The notes: generated from the letters alone by a model not told the origin. A stretch of 64,000 bases of DNA from Bacillota bacterium (GCA_012840925.1 DUVS01000025.1:1-64000); one strand, 5' to 3'; positions 17,418-27,341 are shown, numbered from the stretch's first letter. Made by a program: numbers and translations.

Positions 17418-18356
17418 TTAGCCAACGATGCCAGTTCTCTCGATACTTTCAACAAAAAATCTTTGCAGAAATGCATACATAACCAGCAGAGGAGCAATAA
17501 ACATCAGCATGGCAGTATTGTTCACAATAGTCACATACTCCCGAGAATATTTATAAACATCGAAGATCTGCGTCAACCCCTGCAATCTAAAAGGCAGCAG
17601 AGGCGCTGTATTTCTTAAGTACAGCGACGTCAGGTGATAGTCATTGTACTGCCAGACAAAAGAAAATAGAAAAACAATCAACAAGGCCGATTTTGCCCCT
17701 GGCAGCATTATGGTAAAGAACGTCCTGATCTGGCCTGCACCGTCAACTAACGCTGCCTCCTCCAAACTCTTTGGCTGTCCCTTGAACACCTGCCGCATTA
17801 CATAGATAAACAAGCCGTTTTTCGATCCCATTCCGGTGATGGACGTCAATACAAAAGGCCAGTAAGTACCCAGGAGATTGATCGGTGTCTTAATCAGGCC
17901 GAACAGATCAAAGAAGCGGAAGTTCAAAAACAAAGGCACCATGATCATCTGTGGCGGTACCAACAGGGTAAAGATTACCAACGCAAATACAATGTTGCTG
18001 CCAAAATACTTGAACCGGGCAAAGCCATACCCAATCACACTGCAGGAAATCAACTGCAAACAAGACACCAGAAGCGCTAAGACAATCGAATTGAACAAAG
18101 ATACACCATATTTCATTTCACGGTAAAGGATCAGATAGTTGTCAGCAACACGCTGGTAACTAAGCTTCCGGGGAATCCACTTCACCGTCACATCATAGAG
18201 ATCAGTCTCTGTCATTAGCGAGGATGAAATTTTGATCAATAAAGGATGTATAATAAGAAAACAAATACCGGATACCAGGATTGCCCTAGCAACACTCCAG
18301 CCTATCGAGGCCCAATAACTGGTAGTTTGATATCTAGCGGTTCTGAGTCGGCCCAT
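17418..18356 (-). CDS. Sugar ABC transporter permease (MalG-type)
   Basis: A 312-residue membrane protein with about six hydrophobic segments and the EAA loop EEAALVDGAGQIRTFFTIMLPGAKSAL that contacts the ATPase. The C-terminus (PLLVMYAFLQRFFVESIERTGIVG) is that of MalG/LacG-type carbohydrate permeases, where GAVKG is more usual. ATG 18356 has GGAGGAGTGA upstream and follows its partner permease by 6 bases. An insert of about 40 residues after the first segment (VTKWIPRKLSYQRVADNY-like) matches the longer oligosaccharide-importer subgroup. Confidence 0.9.
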   Translation of the reverse strand: MGRLRTARYQTTSYWASIGWSVARAILVSGICFLIIHPLLIKISSSLMTETDLYDVTVKWIPRKLSYQRVADNYLILYREMKYGVSLFNSIVLALLVSCLQLISCSVIGYGFARFKYFGSNIVFALVIFTLLVPPQMIMVPLFLNFRFFDLFGLIKTPINLLGTYWPFVLTSITGMGSKNGLFIYVMRQVFKGQPKSLEEAALVDGAGQIRTFFTIMLPGAKSALLIVFLFSFVWQYNDYHLTSLYLRNTAPLLPFRLQGLTQIFDVYKYSREYVTIVNNTAMLMFIAPLLVMYAFLQRFFVESIERTGIVG

Positions 18357-18362
18357 TTGTGA

Positions 18363-19265
18363 TCACTCCTCCATATAAACAACGCGCCTTGATAAGACCG
18401 CAAAAACTAATAGCAGGATCACTGCGATGACACCAAAATACATCCACGTCATGGCAACGCTAACCCCGTAAATATTGCGGCCCCAGGCAGTGCTTTCTAT
18501 TAGCTCCACCAGTCTATTGCCCGGCGCTGTAAATGAATCTACAATAATGTAGACAATATTTGTCAAGAACAAAGGTGAAATCAACGGAAAAGTTATTTTC
18601 CAGAAACTCTCCCAACCTGTCGCTCCTTCAATCTTGGCACACTCATATAAAGAGAATGGGATCCCCTGTAGACCAGCTAAGAATATCAAAATAGGAATTG
18701 CTGATGCATTTATAATAGCTGGTATTCTATTGACTGCCATGATAACGTATTGAGTAAAACCTTCTGGCATCTGCATCCTTAAGAACAAACTCGTTACCAC
18801 TCGCGAGGAATAAAGTACTTCCTCTTCAGTTGCAATCACATGCAGTTCATGGAGAATATCTCCAGACTCAAACTGATAGATGACGCCTGCAGTCAATATG
18901 ACTGGTAAGAAGAATATCACCCGGGCCAGAGTGCGGCCGCGAAATTTCTGGTTTAGGACCGTTGCGGCAAAAAAACTAAATATGATTACAGCTGGAATAT
19001 CAGTCAGAATCCGTAAAGTAGTCTCCACAAAAACCTGATTGAAATTCGGGTCAACCCGTAAGGCATACCTGAAGTTCTCCCAGCCAACATAGGTGAGGGT
19101 AAAGCCCGATGGATTGATTTTCAATTCGTTAAAGGCAAACTTTATTGACTGAATCATTGGGCCCAGGAAGAAAGCTATAAACCCAATAATAAACCCACCT
19201 GTAAAAACCAATCCCCACAGCGCCCGCTGGCGGGAGAGCGTCAACCGCAGCCTACGATATCTCAT
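18363..19265 (-). CDS. Sugar ABC transporter permease (MalF/UgpA-type)
   Basis: A 300-residue permease with a first membrane segment at residues ~15-35 and an EAA loop ECAKIEGATGWESFWKITFPLISP near residue 220. A periplasmic-side insert around residues 125-165 (SGDILHELHVIATEEEVLYS) is longer than in standard MalF-like proteins and is typical of the DUF5696-linked importer group. ATG 19265 overlaps the end of the DUF5696 gene by 14 bases, with GGAGG upstream. Confidence 0.88.
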   Translation of the reverse strand: MRYRRLRLTLSRQRALWGLVFTGGFIIGFIAFFLGPMIQSIKFAFNELKINPSGFTLTYVGWENFRYALRVDPNFNQVFVETTLRILTDIPAVIIFSFFAATVLNQKFRGRTLARVIFFLPVILTAGVIYQFESGDILHELHVIATEEEVLYSSRVVTSLFLRMQMPEGFTQYVIMAVNRIPAIINASAIPILIFLAGLQGIPFSLYECAKIEGATGWESFWKITFPLISPLFLTNIVYIIVDSFTAPGNRLVELIESTAWGRNIYGVSVAMTWMYFGVIAVILLLVFAVLSRRVVYMEE

Positions 19266-22146
19266 CCGCTTCAGCCTCCAATACGATAAAATCCTCCCCG
19301 TCTATTACCCGGCCGTATACTTCGACAGCATGTTTGTTGTAGTTAACAATGATTCGTTTCCCATTCTCATAAGTAGTTTGATAAACATTGTCAATCAGTC
19401 TGCAATGGTCAACAATCAACTGATCTTGAACATCATCTAAAACATCATTGACAGTCCGGTATATACTTGCTGCCAAGTTCAGCCAATCCCCATAATGCAG
19501 CGCAAACAGGTGGTCAAATTTTGTGTCTTTGACTTCAAATGAATCCTCGTAACATCCAACAAAGTACGGGTAACTGCCTGACTCCAGCATTCGCAAAAGG
19601 TCTGCTCTGGAGTTTGATGAGAGATTGAGGGCAGATGTGGTATAGTCAATCAAACCATGGATAACCATCTGGTAAAACGGAATTTCTTCATCGACAATGT
19701 GATATGAGCTTCCTTTACTTGGCAAGTCAACGATAGCATCAGCATAGGCTAACGTATAGCTGTTGCCATGATCAACCATAATTCTCATATTCTGTTTGCG
19801 CAGCTTTTCAAACTGAGCCAAGATGATTGCCAAAGCTTGTTCACGATCAATCACGTCGCGAGGGTTATCCTTAAAGTCGGAGTTGATTTCAGCACCCAGA
19901 TCAAGCAGGCTGATACCAGCCAAGCTATAACGCTGGTAATCCTTTAGAAAACTGTCCACCAGTGAATCGATTCTTCGCGGCGAGAGGACATAGTAGTATG
20001 CATTGGGATTTCGATCATGAGTGTTCAGACGATATTGGTAGACCTTTGCGCGTAGTTGGTTAAGCTGTGTTGCAGCATCATTGCGAACACTAAACCCGTC
20101 AAATAGTCCGGTGCGATAAACGCTTAACAGTCCTACGCTGGGATAAAGCCAATAGCCTTGACTGTTTACATAATCAACAAATTCCGCAAACTCCACTGCT
20201 CCCCCCAGGCTTTTTTCCAAAGCTGCTTTGACGGGATAATGGTGGTCAAGGCCTCCATTAAGCCAGCCGTTATATTTCAGCTGGATCTCGCCGATTCCAC
20301 GTTCTTGCAGTGATTCCAGAATCAAACGGGCTTGCTTGAATGTAGTCAACGGATGAACCACATTGCGGGCAATTCCTAGAATCGGCTCCCGCTTATCAAT
20401 TGCACCAATCAACTCTAAATAAAACGGAATCTGCTCCCTAGGGGCGACCCGCTCTAACTGATATTTGTCGATTAAATAATCTCGATAATACCTTGCCATC
20501 CCGGCGTAAGTTGCATCATCACCACTTAAAAAAGCATAACGTATCTCATAGACGCCTTCATACTTGCGCGCCTGATAGGTAGGCAGTTCTCCCGAGAAAC
20601 GGACATTGTCGGTCTGCAGATTGAGCGACACCTTGCTGTAAGGAATCAATGTAAATTCCGCATAAACCCTGTTATAGTTGTCAGTGCGCCCTGAAATATC
20701 TGCCTTGATACGGGCCAGTGACGCCCCTTCTTCAATGATCCCAAAAATGGCTTGATCGTCCTGTTTCAAGCCAAACACCGGCAGCCGGATTACTTCCGGA
20801 TAGCGGTTCAATTCATTTGAACTGTCCAGTGCGTTATCTCTGCCATAGACTGGTTCATTGTATCCTGATGTAGATAAACGTTTATTGTTTAGATAAATCA
20901 AAGCCCCTGATCCGTCGGGAACAAACATATAACCTTCTTTAGTGGTATCTGCCGCACTGAAATTCTCCAGCACCCGAATCGTATGCAGTGGATAAGTAAA
21001 CTTCTCACCAACTCGGTTTTGGACATCGACTGGATACTCGACCTCCTGCGCCGGGATCCGGACTACAAGATTTGCGCCATCCAGTATATACTCCATCGGT
21101 ACTTTAAAAATCTCCAAATTTGGTAAGAGCGGATCAAGGTTATTGTCAAGATGATCTTCAGCACATTCTATCGGGGTATAACCTGTTTCAATGATGATTT
21201 TTTGCACGCTGGTCAGTGAGAAACGCGGTACTAATTCCATTACATATGTGGGGTTGTCAATCAGGTGAGCAAGATCAGCAAAAGTAACATAATCTGATTT
21301 CTCTATGTCTAAGCGGCACTCAACGTACGTGTTAATCAAGCGCCAAACAATGTCTTCCCGCTCTTTATTCAACTGCCCCTCCAGGCGTTTGATCTCTTTC
21401 TCCAGCTCAGCCGGATCCCCTGAGAGATCAGCTAATGCTTGCTTAAGAGTGTTTAGCTGCGCTTCCCGTTCCAAATAATCGGGATTTAAGACGACTAAAT
21501 CATAGTCACCAAAAACTTGATCATGATCGACACCCGGAATCGGTATTGGCTGACCTTGACGAGGAACGAGCATAACCAGATTGTAATACTCCAAAATCCG
21601 GTTCCGGTCTTCCTCTTTTTCGATCTTAGCCAGAATCTCTGTTTCCATCTCTGTTTTGCGGATCATTTTGGGCACATAGTGTTCTGGTTTCCATTCCTCA
21701 ACGATTGTGTAGTCAATCCTCACCCCGTGGTCAATTGGAGTAATGTCGAATTGATTATAGGCGATACTGTAGCGGTGGTTGTCTTTTTGCACCCCGTTGG
21801 GATCATGAACAATCGTGAGCTGGCTGCTGAGGCGGTTCAGAACGAAACCGCTGGTCTTAAAACGTTCTTGAGGGTTAGAAAACCAAAGATTCTCAGTTTG
21901 AATATCTTGGATAGCGATTTCTGTTGTTTCCGGGTTAAGATACAAACGCAAATACTCATTACCTGAGATAAGCTCAAAATTAGCAAGCCTCGGATCGGCA
22001 ACACCACTGTCAACTTGCTGGGCATGAGCCAGGAAACTGCCGGCTAAACAGAGCAGAATTGAACACAGACATATTAACAACCTGCTACCTTTTAACAGGT
22101 TACAGCTTGGTTGTAGTTTTTGATCAGATCTCAGCTGGCTGCTCAC
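19252..22146 (-). CDS. DUF5696 protein, exported
   Basis: A 964-residue protein with a GTG start (GGGAGCG upstream) and an N-terminal signal or anchor (LLICLCSILLCLAGSFLAHAQQ, about residues 23-44). The family is recognised from the whole-length pattern: a beta-rich N-terminal half (FVPDGSGALIYLNNKR), a coiled stretch at about residues 225-265 (LNTLKQALADLSGDPAELEKEI) and a TIM-barrel-like C-terminal half (IQLKYNGWLNGGLDHHYP, ILAQFEKLRKQNMRIMVDHGNSYT). DUF5696 proteins are repeatedly found beside carbohydrate ABC permeases; their activity is not established, though a surface glycan-binding or glycosidase-like role is plausible. It overlaps the permease gene and probably acts at the cell surface with the importer. 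Confidence 0.82.
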   Translation of the reverse strand: MSSQLRSDQKLQPSCNLLKGSRLLICLCSILLCLAGSFLAHAQQVDSGVADPRLANFELISGNEYLRLYLNPETTEIAIQDIQTENLWFSNPQERFKTSGFVLNRLSSQLTIVHDPNGVQKDNHRYSIAYNQFDITPIDHGVRIDYTIVEEWKPEHYVPKMIRKTEMETEILAKIEKEEDRNRILEYYNLVMLVPRQGQPIPIPGVDHDQVFGDYDLVVLNPDYLEREAQLNTLKQALADLSGDPAELEKEIKRLEGQLNKEREDIVWRLINTYVECRLDIEKSDYVTFADLAHLIDNPTYVMELVPRFSLTSVQKIIIETGYTPIECAEDHLDNNLDPLLPNLEIFKVPMEYILDGANLVVRIPAQEVEYPVDVQNRVGEKFTYPLHTIRVLENFSAADTTKEGYMFVPDGSGALIYLNNKRLSTSGYNEPVYGRDNALDSSNELNRYPEVIRLPVFGLKQDDQAIFGIIEEGASLARIKADISGRTDNYNRVYAEFTLIPYSKVSLNLQTDNVRFSGELPTYQARKYEGVYEIRYAFLSGDDATYAGMARYYRDYLIDKYQLERVAPREQIPFYLELIGAIDKREPILGIARNVVHPLTTFKQARLILESLQERGIGEIQLKYNGWLNGGLDHHYPVKAALEKSLGGAVEFAEFVDYVNSQGYWLYPSVGLLSVYRTGLFDGFSVRNDAATQLNQLRAKVYQYRLNTHDRNPNAYYYVLSPRRIDSLVDSFLKDYQRYSLAGISLLDLGAEINSDFKDNPRDVIDREQALAIILAQFEKLRKQNMRIMVDHGNSYTLAYADAIVDLPSKGSSYHIVDEEIPFYQMVIHGLIDYTTSALNLSSNSRADLLRMLESGSYPYFVGCYEDSFEVKDTKFDHLFALHYGDWLNLAASIYRTVNDVLDDVQDQLIVDHCRLIDNVYQTTYENGKRIIVNYNKHAVEVYGRVIDGEDFIVLEAEADEIS

Positions 22147-22180
22147 TTTTTTCGCTCCCTTACAATCTAAACTGTTATTG

Positions 22181-24328
22181 TTACCGGAAAGTCAATTCAA
22201 GGTATATCTCTCTGAAAAACTGGACCATCGTATCAATAACATGGAAAAACAGTAAGCCGACAAAACAAACTACACCAATGCCAACTATAGTTGTGAGGGT
22301 TGTGAAAATGGTCTTGCCAAAACTGTAATCATGAATCACACCGGTACCAAGAAACAGTAAAGCAAGAGACCAGATAACCCCAATCGCCAACAACAGATAA
22401 TAAAACGTCCCTTCTTCAATTGTGATATATTTGCTGATGATTGTGACCGGGAAATTGATTAGAATCATAGGTGTAAATGCATAGGCTCCGGCAATATAGA
22501 TATCTTTAATCCTGCCTTTGCCATCCATTAACGTAGTTAGTGCCCAGTTCACCAAGCACCACAACAAGAAGGGCAGCAGAATACTGGATGCTTCCATCAG
22601 CACATTGAGATCAGAAATCCGATTATAGTTAAGCACAAAACCTGTATACTGCCGCACGAAAACGTATGAAGCAACAACTATGAGTAGAAGTACTGTAGCT
22701 GATGTAAATGTACCGCGGTTTTCATACTTCAAATCCCAGAAGCCATCAAAAGGATGAAAGATCACATGTCCTGCATAGCGAACCGCTTGTATCGTTCGAT
22801 GACAGTAGCTGTAGAAGCGGTTGTTCTTGACTCTTTCTCTGCTCAGAGCAGCTGCAAGTTGGCTGTTGTGGTATTTGTGGACCAATCTCGCACGCCATTG
22901 CCGTTTTGATGATATATAGCGTAGCCCGGCTGCAATCAGAATCCAGGTCATGATTGTTCCAAAGTGTTCTCCCAACAGTTCGCGGCGATAGCGGTAAAAG
23001 GCCTTTGAGTATCCGGCCCGATCGTTGCCTACCCTGTAAAAAAGCATTGCCTGAGCGTAATTACCTTTACTGAACTCTGCATCACCGACACCGGAATAAG
23101 CCAATTCATAGTTAGCATTCAGTCCAGTTACTTGGTGCCATAAGTTCGCCGCTTCATCATATTGGCCGCGATGGTACTCATTGATCGCATTGTGAATCAG
23201 AGTAGCATAGTTAGTTGGTTCAAAGACAGTGATACTGTTAGTTCGATTGTCAAGTACCAACAGCTGGCCGTTAAGCTCGTCTATAGCCACTGGTTTGACA
23301 AACAAACCAACACCCTGCCCCAGTCCACCAAATACATACAGCAATCTACCTGTACCATCATAGGTAAAGACACGGCCTCTTTGCTGATCGAGAACACTGA
23401 AAAGCTCATTCTCACGGCCCACAATGTCTACAAAGCGGGAATTGCCTTCAAGGCTTGTTCCAATCCCAAGATCGAGATCCCCGATCAAAGGATGAACACC
23501 AGTGCGCTTCATGATGTCTGCACCACTCGGATTTAGCTTACGCACAAAGTGATCTAACTGAATCTCTCCTCCTGATATGGTAGTTAGAATAAACCCCTGC
23601 TCATCCATGTGCATGCTGCTGTATTCAGTCGGCAAAACCAAGGCCATCCGCGCCCTCTGCTCTTCAGATGCGATCCTGTTCCACAAATACTGCCACAGGG
23701 TTAGCGCAACTCTCGGGGCTCCTACAAAAGTAAGAAAATTGCCCTCCAAATCCATCTTCATCAAGCCTTCATACAAGCCGTCAACAATTACATACAACCG
23801 ATCGAAAGGATCGACTGCGATCTTTTTTGGCCGAAAGCGAAAATGGTTTGGAAAGGCATCCGTCATATCCGTTTGAACTTTATCGATCATGGCAGCAAAA
23901 TTGCCATCTGCATCAAATTGTACTATCCGTTCCTTGCCCGTATCTGCCACAAACAACCGCCCATCGTGAGTCACATATACACTTTGTGGATTGTTAAAAG
24001 AATCAACAACACCATCACGTTCAAATTCTTTATAGATCTTGATTACCTCAAAAAAACTGGTGGTCCTGATAATGCGATTATTGCCGGAATCGACTATGTA
24101 TAAGGTCTTGTCTGGTGCAACATAGATATCCTGTGGATTCTTGAGATCGCCCGCACCGATATCCTCGCCGTATATCACTCGAGCCGGCAAGTAAGGATCG
24201 GGTGTCGGTACAGCCATTCCCCATGAGTCATATATATAGCTTCTGTACAAAGCGGCTTCAGTGTGACATGTTAAAAATATAAGGACAAATGCAGCGAATA
24301 ATCCAATCCGTAAACGTCGATTCCCCAC
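22181..24328 (-). CDS. NHL-repeat, TPR and Yip1-type multi-pass membrane protein
   Basis: A 715-residue protein. The start is GTG at 24328, 5 bases after AAGGTGA; a second GTG lies three codons upstream. After a signal segment (LRIGLFAAFVLIFLTCHTEA), residues ~40-390 contain NHL-propeller blades (LKNPQDIYVAPDKTLYIVDS, FNNPQSVYVTHDGRLFVADT). Residues ~395-450 hold TPR-like helices (YHRGQYDEAANLWHQVTG, FSKGNYAQAMLFYRVGND). The rest carries membrane helices of a Yip1-like domain (~540-715). It is the first gene of the minus-strand set. Proteins of this layout accompany DUF5696 and sugar permeases in related bacteria; a scaffold or sensor role at the membrane is inferred. Confidence 0.8.
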   Translation of the reverse strand: MGNRRLRIGLFAAFVLIFLTCHTEAALYRSYIYDSWGMAVPTPDPYLPARVIYGEDIGAGDLKNPQDIYVAPDKTLYIVDSGNNRIIRTTSFFEVIKIYKEFERDGVVDSFNNPQSVYVTHDGRLFVADTGKERIVQFDADGNFAAMIDKVQTDMTDAFPNHFRFRPKKIAVDPFDRLYVIVDGLYEGLMKMDLEGNFLTFVGAPRVALTLWQYLWNRIASEEQRARMALVLPTEYSSMHMDEQGFILTTISGGEIQLDHFVRKLNPSGADIMKRTGVHPLIGDLDLGIGTSLEGNSRFVDIVGRENELFSVLDQQRGRVFTYDGTGRLLYVFGGLGQGVGLFVKPVAIDELNGQLLVLDNRTNSITVFEPTNYATLIHNAINEYHRGQYDEAANLWHQVTGLNANYELAYSGVGDAEFSKGNYAQAMLFYRVGNDRAGYSKAFYRYRRELLGEHFGTIMTWILIAAGLRYISSKRQWRARLVHKYHNSQLAAALSRERVKNNRFYSYCHRTIQAVRYAGHVIFHPFDGFWDLKYENRGTFTSATVLLLIVVASYVFVRQYTGFVLNYNRISDLNVLMEASSILLPFLLWCLVNWALTTLMDGKGRIKDIYIAGAYAFTPMILINFPVTIISKYITIEEGTFYYLLLAIGVIWSLALLFLGTGVIHDYSFGKTIFTTLTTIVGIGVVCFVGLLFFHVIDTMVQFFREIYLELTFR

Positions 24329-24337
24329 AGTAATCAC

Positions 24338-24894
24338 CTTTCTTAATGACTATCCAGTACATTAAGCCTGCCTAAATTTACTGCCAGCACCATATTCCAC
24401 TACAGTTCACGGTAAATATAAATATTATTTTCTAAATTGAGCTAATGTTTGTCCTAAATTTTATGTAAATATATTTCAATCAAATTTGTCGCTGCAACTT
24501 TGTAGGCGAACATATGCTAACTACGGTCGCCAAGCGTTAGCCCAGCTATTCGAGCCTCTTGTAAAATCGAAGTTTATTGTTCAACAAAATTATAACACGG
24601 TTCACATAATAGATCAAGCATTTTTTTGTTATTTGTTTAGAAAAACACTTAACGCTTTAGTCCGAAGTTAACAATATGTAGATCGTTTTATTTCAATTAT
24701 GTATTAAATGCCACGATTAAGTAATTCGGCATACTTTAGCTGCATAAGCTGTTTTTTATATAAATTTATTCGAAATTATACTTCAGATCCTTCCTGGAGG
24801 TAATTTATTAACCACGCCGAATGATTATTCAGTAATCTTTTCTCGAACTGATCAAATTCGTTTATCGAAAAATAACCATGAAAGGAAGGTTGCC
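24338..24894. promoter_or_regulatory. AT-rich divergent control region
   Basis: This 557-base gap separates the long minus-strand sugar set from a plus-strand methyltransferase-like gene. It is much more AT-rich than its surroundings and has no credible coding content. Promoters for both directions must lie here, but no single -35/-10 pair stands out. CTAAATTTTATG (24454-24465) resembles CTAAATTTTACG beside the isomerase promoter (12186-12197), in the same orientation. Confidence 0.5.
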
Positions 24895-25929
24895 ATGAAC
24901 CCCGTCGAAAGATTTTATGCCACTATTGAAAGAAGGCCGGTGGATAAGCCCGCATCATGGCTGGGCCTGCCTGTACCGGAAGCATGTGAGCGGCTCTTCA
25001 CCTATTTTCACGTCAGTGATATCAATCAATTAAAACAAAAGCTCGCAGATGATATCTACCCGGTAGAGATTCCGTATGAGGCTCCCCACAGCAATGCGAT
25101 TTACACAGCGCTTAATTTTGCCAAACGTACTAGCGATCCAGATCAAAGGACACTGACCGCTCCCGGTTTTTTTGAAGACTATTCTGATCCAAACAAGGTT
25201 GCTGATTTTGATTGGCCTGATCCCGCGAAACACATTGACCCAGAGCAATGCAGACAAGCAGTTGATGCAGTACCGTCAGGCTATCCCATCATGGGAGTTT
25301 TATGGTCTGCCCATTTTCAGGACGCCTGTTCGGCCTTCGGCATGGAAACTGCTCTGGTAAAAATGCTTACTGAACCTGAGATGTTTAGAGCCGTTATTGA
25401 TCGGATTACTAAGTTTTACTTGGACGCCAACGAGATATTCTACAGCGCTACCAAGGGCAAACTGGATGCCATTTTAATCGGGAACGATTTTGGCAGTCAA
25501 AGAGGATTAATGGTATCACCGGACGCTATCAGGGAATTCGTGCTTCCGGGCACCAGAAGATTTATTGAGCAGGCCAAAAGTTATGGATTAAAGGTGATTT
25601 ATCATTCTTGTGGTTCGATTTATGATGTTATTCCAGACCTGATTTCTGTAGGCGTTGACGTGATTCACCCCATCCAAGCGCTGGCCAAAGATATGGAGCC
25701 CGCTAGGCTAAAACGGGTATTCGGCGCCAGAGTATCTTTCTGCGGTGGGGTTGATGCACAGCAGCTGTTGATCAACGGCACACCACAGCAGGTCAAGGAG
25801 AAGGTTATGGAACTAAAACGGATCTTCCCCACTGGGTTGATTATCTCGCCAAGCCATGAAGCAATCCTTCCAGATGTTGACCCGGCTAATATTGAGGCAT
25901 TGTTTGAGGCTGTTCAAGAACCAGTATAG
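24895..25929 (+). CDS. UroD/MtaA-family corrinoid-type methyltransferase
   Basis: A 344-residue UroD-fold protein that keeps the zinc-site residues of MtaA/MtbA-type methyltransferases: YHSCGS (H237, C239) and FCGGVD (C283). In that family zinc activates a thiol acceptor for methyl transfer from a methylated corrinoid protein. The N-terminus (ERFYATIERRPVDKPASWLGLP) is typical of the UroD family. ATG follows AAAGGAAGG. It stands alone between the divergent control region and a bidirectional terminator, 3 kb from a corrinoid protein gene that could be its partner. True uroporphyrinogen decarboxylase is unlikely because no other haem genes are near. Confidence 0.82.
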   Translation: MNPVERFYATIERRPVDKPASWLGLPVPEACERLFTYFHVSDINQLKQKLADDIYPVEIPYEAPHSNAIYTALNFAKRTSDPDQRTLTAPGFFEDYSDPNKVADFDWPDPAKHIDPEQCRQAVDAVPSGYPIMGVLWSAHFQDACSAFGMETALVKMLTEPEMFRAVIDRITKFYLDANEIFYSATKGKLDAILIGNDFGSQRGLMVSPDAIREFVLPGTRRFIEQAKSYGLKVIYHSCGSIYDVIPDLISVGVDVIHPIQALAKDMEPARLKRVFGARVSFCGGVDAQQLLINGTPQQVKEKVMELKRIFPTGLIISPSHEAILPDVDPANIEALFEAVQEPV

Positions 25930-25957
25930 GTACAGTACAATTAGGCACAAAGTAAGA

Positions 25958-25999
25958 AAAGACCAACTTACAGGCATGTCAGTCTGCAAGTTGGTCTTT
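25958..25999. terminator. Bidirectional terminator between convergent genes
   Basis: AAAGACCAACTT (58-69 of this kilobase) pairs perfectly with AAGTTGGTCTTT (25988-25999), with inner CAG/CTG reinforcing the stem. It serves the plus-strand methyltransferase-like gene and the minus-strand pectate lyase gene. Confidence 0.8.
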
Positions 26000-26036
26000 G
26001 TCTTATGGCTCTAGTGTTTATCTTGCTTATTGCTCA

Positions 26037-27341
26037 CTAATTGTTAACCCCGACATTGACTGTATGAGTCAGGGCAGTGCCCAGTTTGGTCAATGTTTCA
26101 ACGGTGATCATGTACTGTCCGTTGCGGAGCCCTGTGGTATCAAAAGGTACTTTGATCTGCAGATCATTGCCGCGATACACTTCCTCCTGGTCAATTTTGA
26201 TTACTACTTCTTCCAGATTCTCCGGATTGCGCATGGAAATCTCGATGTCAATCTCGAGAACTCCCTTGACTGTCGGAGGTGGCTGAATCTTGGGGCTGTT
26301 GAATTTTGGTATGGCCGGATCGGTAAACACATCTATGGTAATTGACTTGTGATCCGGCAGGCTCTCCCGCAGCTGATCCATGTATCCGCCACGTCTGCCT
26401 TTATCCAGTACGGTGCCGGGATTTCCACTGAACCAGCTGTAACCTTTCTGCCGTTCCATCTCGATATCAGTTACCTCATATCGGATGATGCTATCACGGC
26501 CGGAAAAGATGGGAACATTTGACTGGATATCATAAAAGCGAGCCCATTGACCATTCGGCAGTCTGGATATTTCAAACCATTCCAGAGCACTCAAGATCGC
26601 CCGGCGTACCTCGTCAGACGGATCAGGCAAAGACATCAGAAACTCTACAATCGGAACCGATTCTGCCGAAACAATGGAAGGATGCTCGTAACTCCTGCCC
26701 ATCTTTGGTTCATAAGTAACCGGATCATGCTGTTGGCACCATGCAGTGAGGTGCCCATTAACTTCAATTTGAGCTTTCAGAATGAATTCCAGTCCCTTGT
26801 CCAATGCAGCTTCCAGGCGGGCAAAGCGCTCTTCGCCGAGATACTCATATAAACCACGGTATTTCAAAATCTCTTGAATGTACTTAAGCACATTGGTCAT
26901 GGCACCGTCATTGAATGTAACATTGTCCGAGTATCCACCTCGCAGTGGATAGTACTGCGGCCAGCCGCCGCTGGGATACTGAGCGTCCAGCATCCAGTCG
27001 ACACCTTTGATGACAGCGTCTTTATAGCGCTCAGTTCCATGGGTGGCGTACATCATAGCCAGGAACTTCATTTCATTAATGCTGGCGCTATTGTCAAAGG
27101 TACCCGCCTCTACTCCGGAACTAGTCCTCTCGCCCCTTGACATACCCGGTTGATACATTACTGAAGAAAAATCAATATTCTTGTTCCATCCACCAGACTC
27201 AGTCTGCCAGGCAATGATATTATCGGCTACGGTGATAGCCCGCTCTGATTTGAGAGGAATTGAATATTGCGCACCAGCCAACTGCGAACATGCCACTATC
27301 AATATGATTGCCAGTAATCCAACTCTAACTTTGGAACTCAT
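26037..27341 (-). CDS. Pectate lyase, family PL10-like, secreted
   Basis: A 434-residue exported enzyme. It has a signal peptide (VGLLAIILIVACSQLAGA, then QYS) and an alpha/alpha barrel catalytic domain at about residues 35-340. PL10 marks are NIIAWQTESGGWNKNIDFS, the TFDNSASINEMKFLA segment, YPSGGWPQYYPLRGGYSDNVTFNDGAM and RFYDIQSNVPIFSGRDS. PL10 enzymes cleave de-esterified polygalacturonate by beta-elimination using calcium. A ~90-residue C-terminal beta domain (IEISMRNPENLEEVVIKID) resembles an Ig-like accessory module. ATG 27341 has GGGGAGAGG upstream. It is the only clearly exported polysaccharide-cleaving enzyme in the window and is divergent from the PocR-AraC regulator gene. Confidence 0.9.
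   Translation of the reverse strand: MSSKVRVGLLAIILIVACSQLAGAQYSIPLKSERAITVADNIIAWQTESGGWNKNIDFSSVMYQPGMSRGERTSSGVEAGTFDNSASINEMKFLAMMYATHGTERYKDAVIKGVDWMLDAQYPSGGWPQYYPLRGGYSDNVTFNDGAMTNVLKYIQEILKYRGLYEYLGEERFARLEAALDKGLEFILKAQIEVNGHLTAWCQQHDPVTYEPKMGRSYEHPSIVSAESVPIVEFLMSLPDPSDEVRRAILSALEWFEISRLPNGQWARFYDIQSNVPIFSGRDSIIRYEVTDIEMERQKGYSWFSGNPGTVLDKGRRGGYMDQLRESLPDHKSITIDVFTDPAIPKFNSPKIQPPPTVKGVLEIDIEISMRNPENLEEVVIKIDQEEVYRGNDLQIKVPFDTTGLRNGQYMITVETLTKLGTALTHTVNVGVNN

Noticed and set aside
24486-24671. Small open frame in the divergent control region
   Set aside because: It lies in AT-rich promoter DNA, has no ribosome binding site and the translation shows no family pattern.
24895-25929. 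True uroporphyrinogen decarboxylase (hemE)
   Set aside because: The zinc-type His-x-Cys and Cys-Gly-Gly sites and the absence of haem genes favour the methyltransferase branch.
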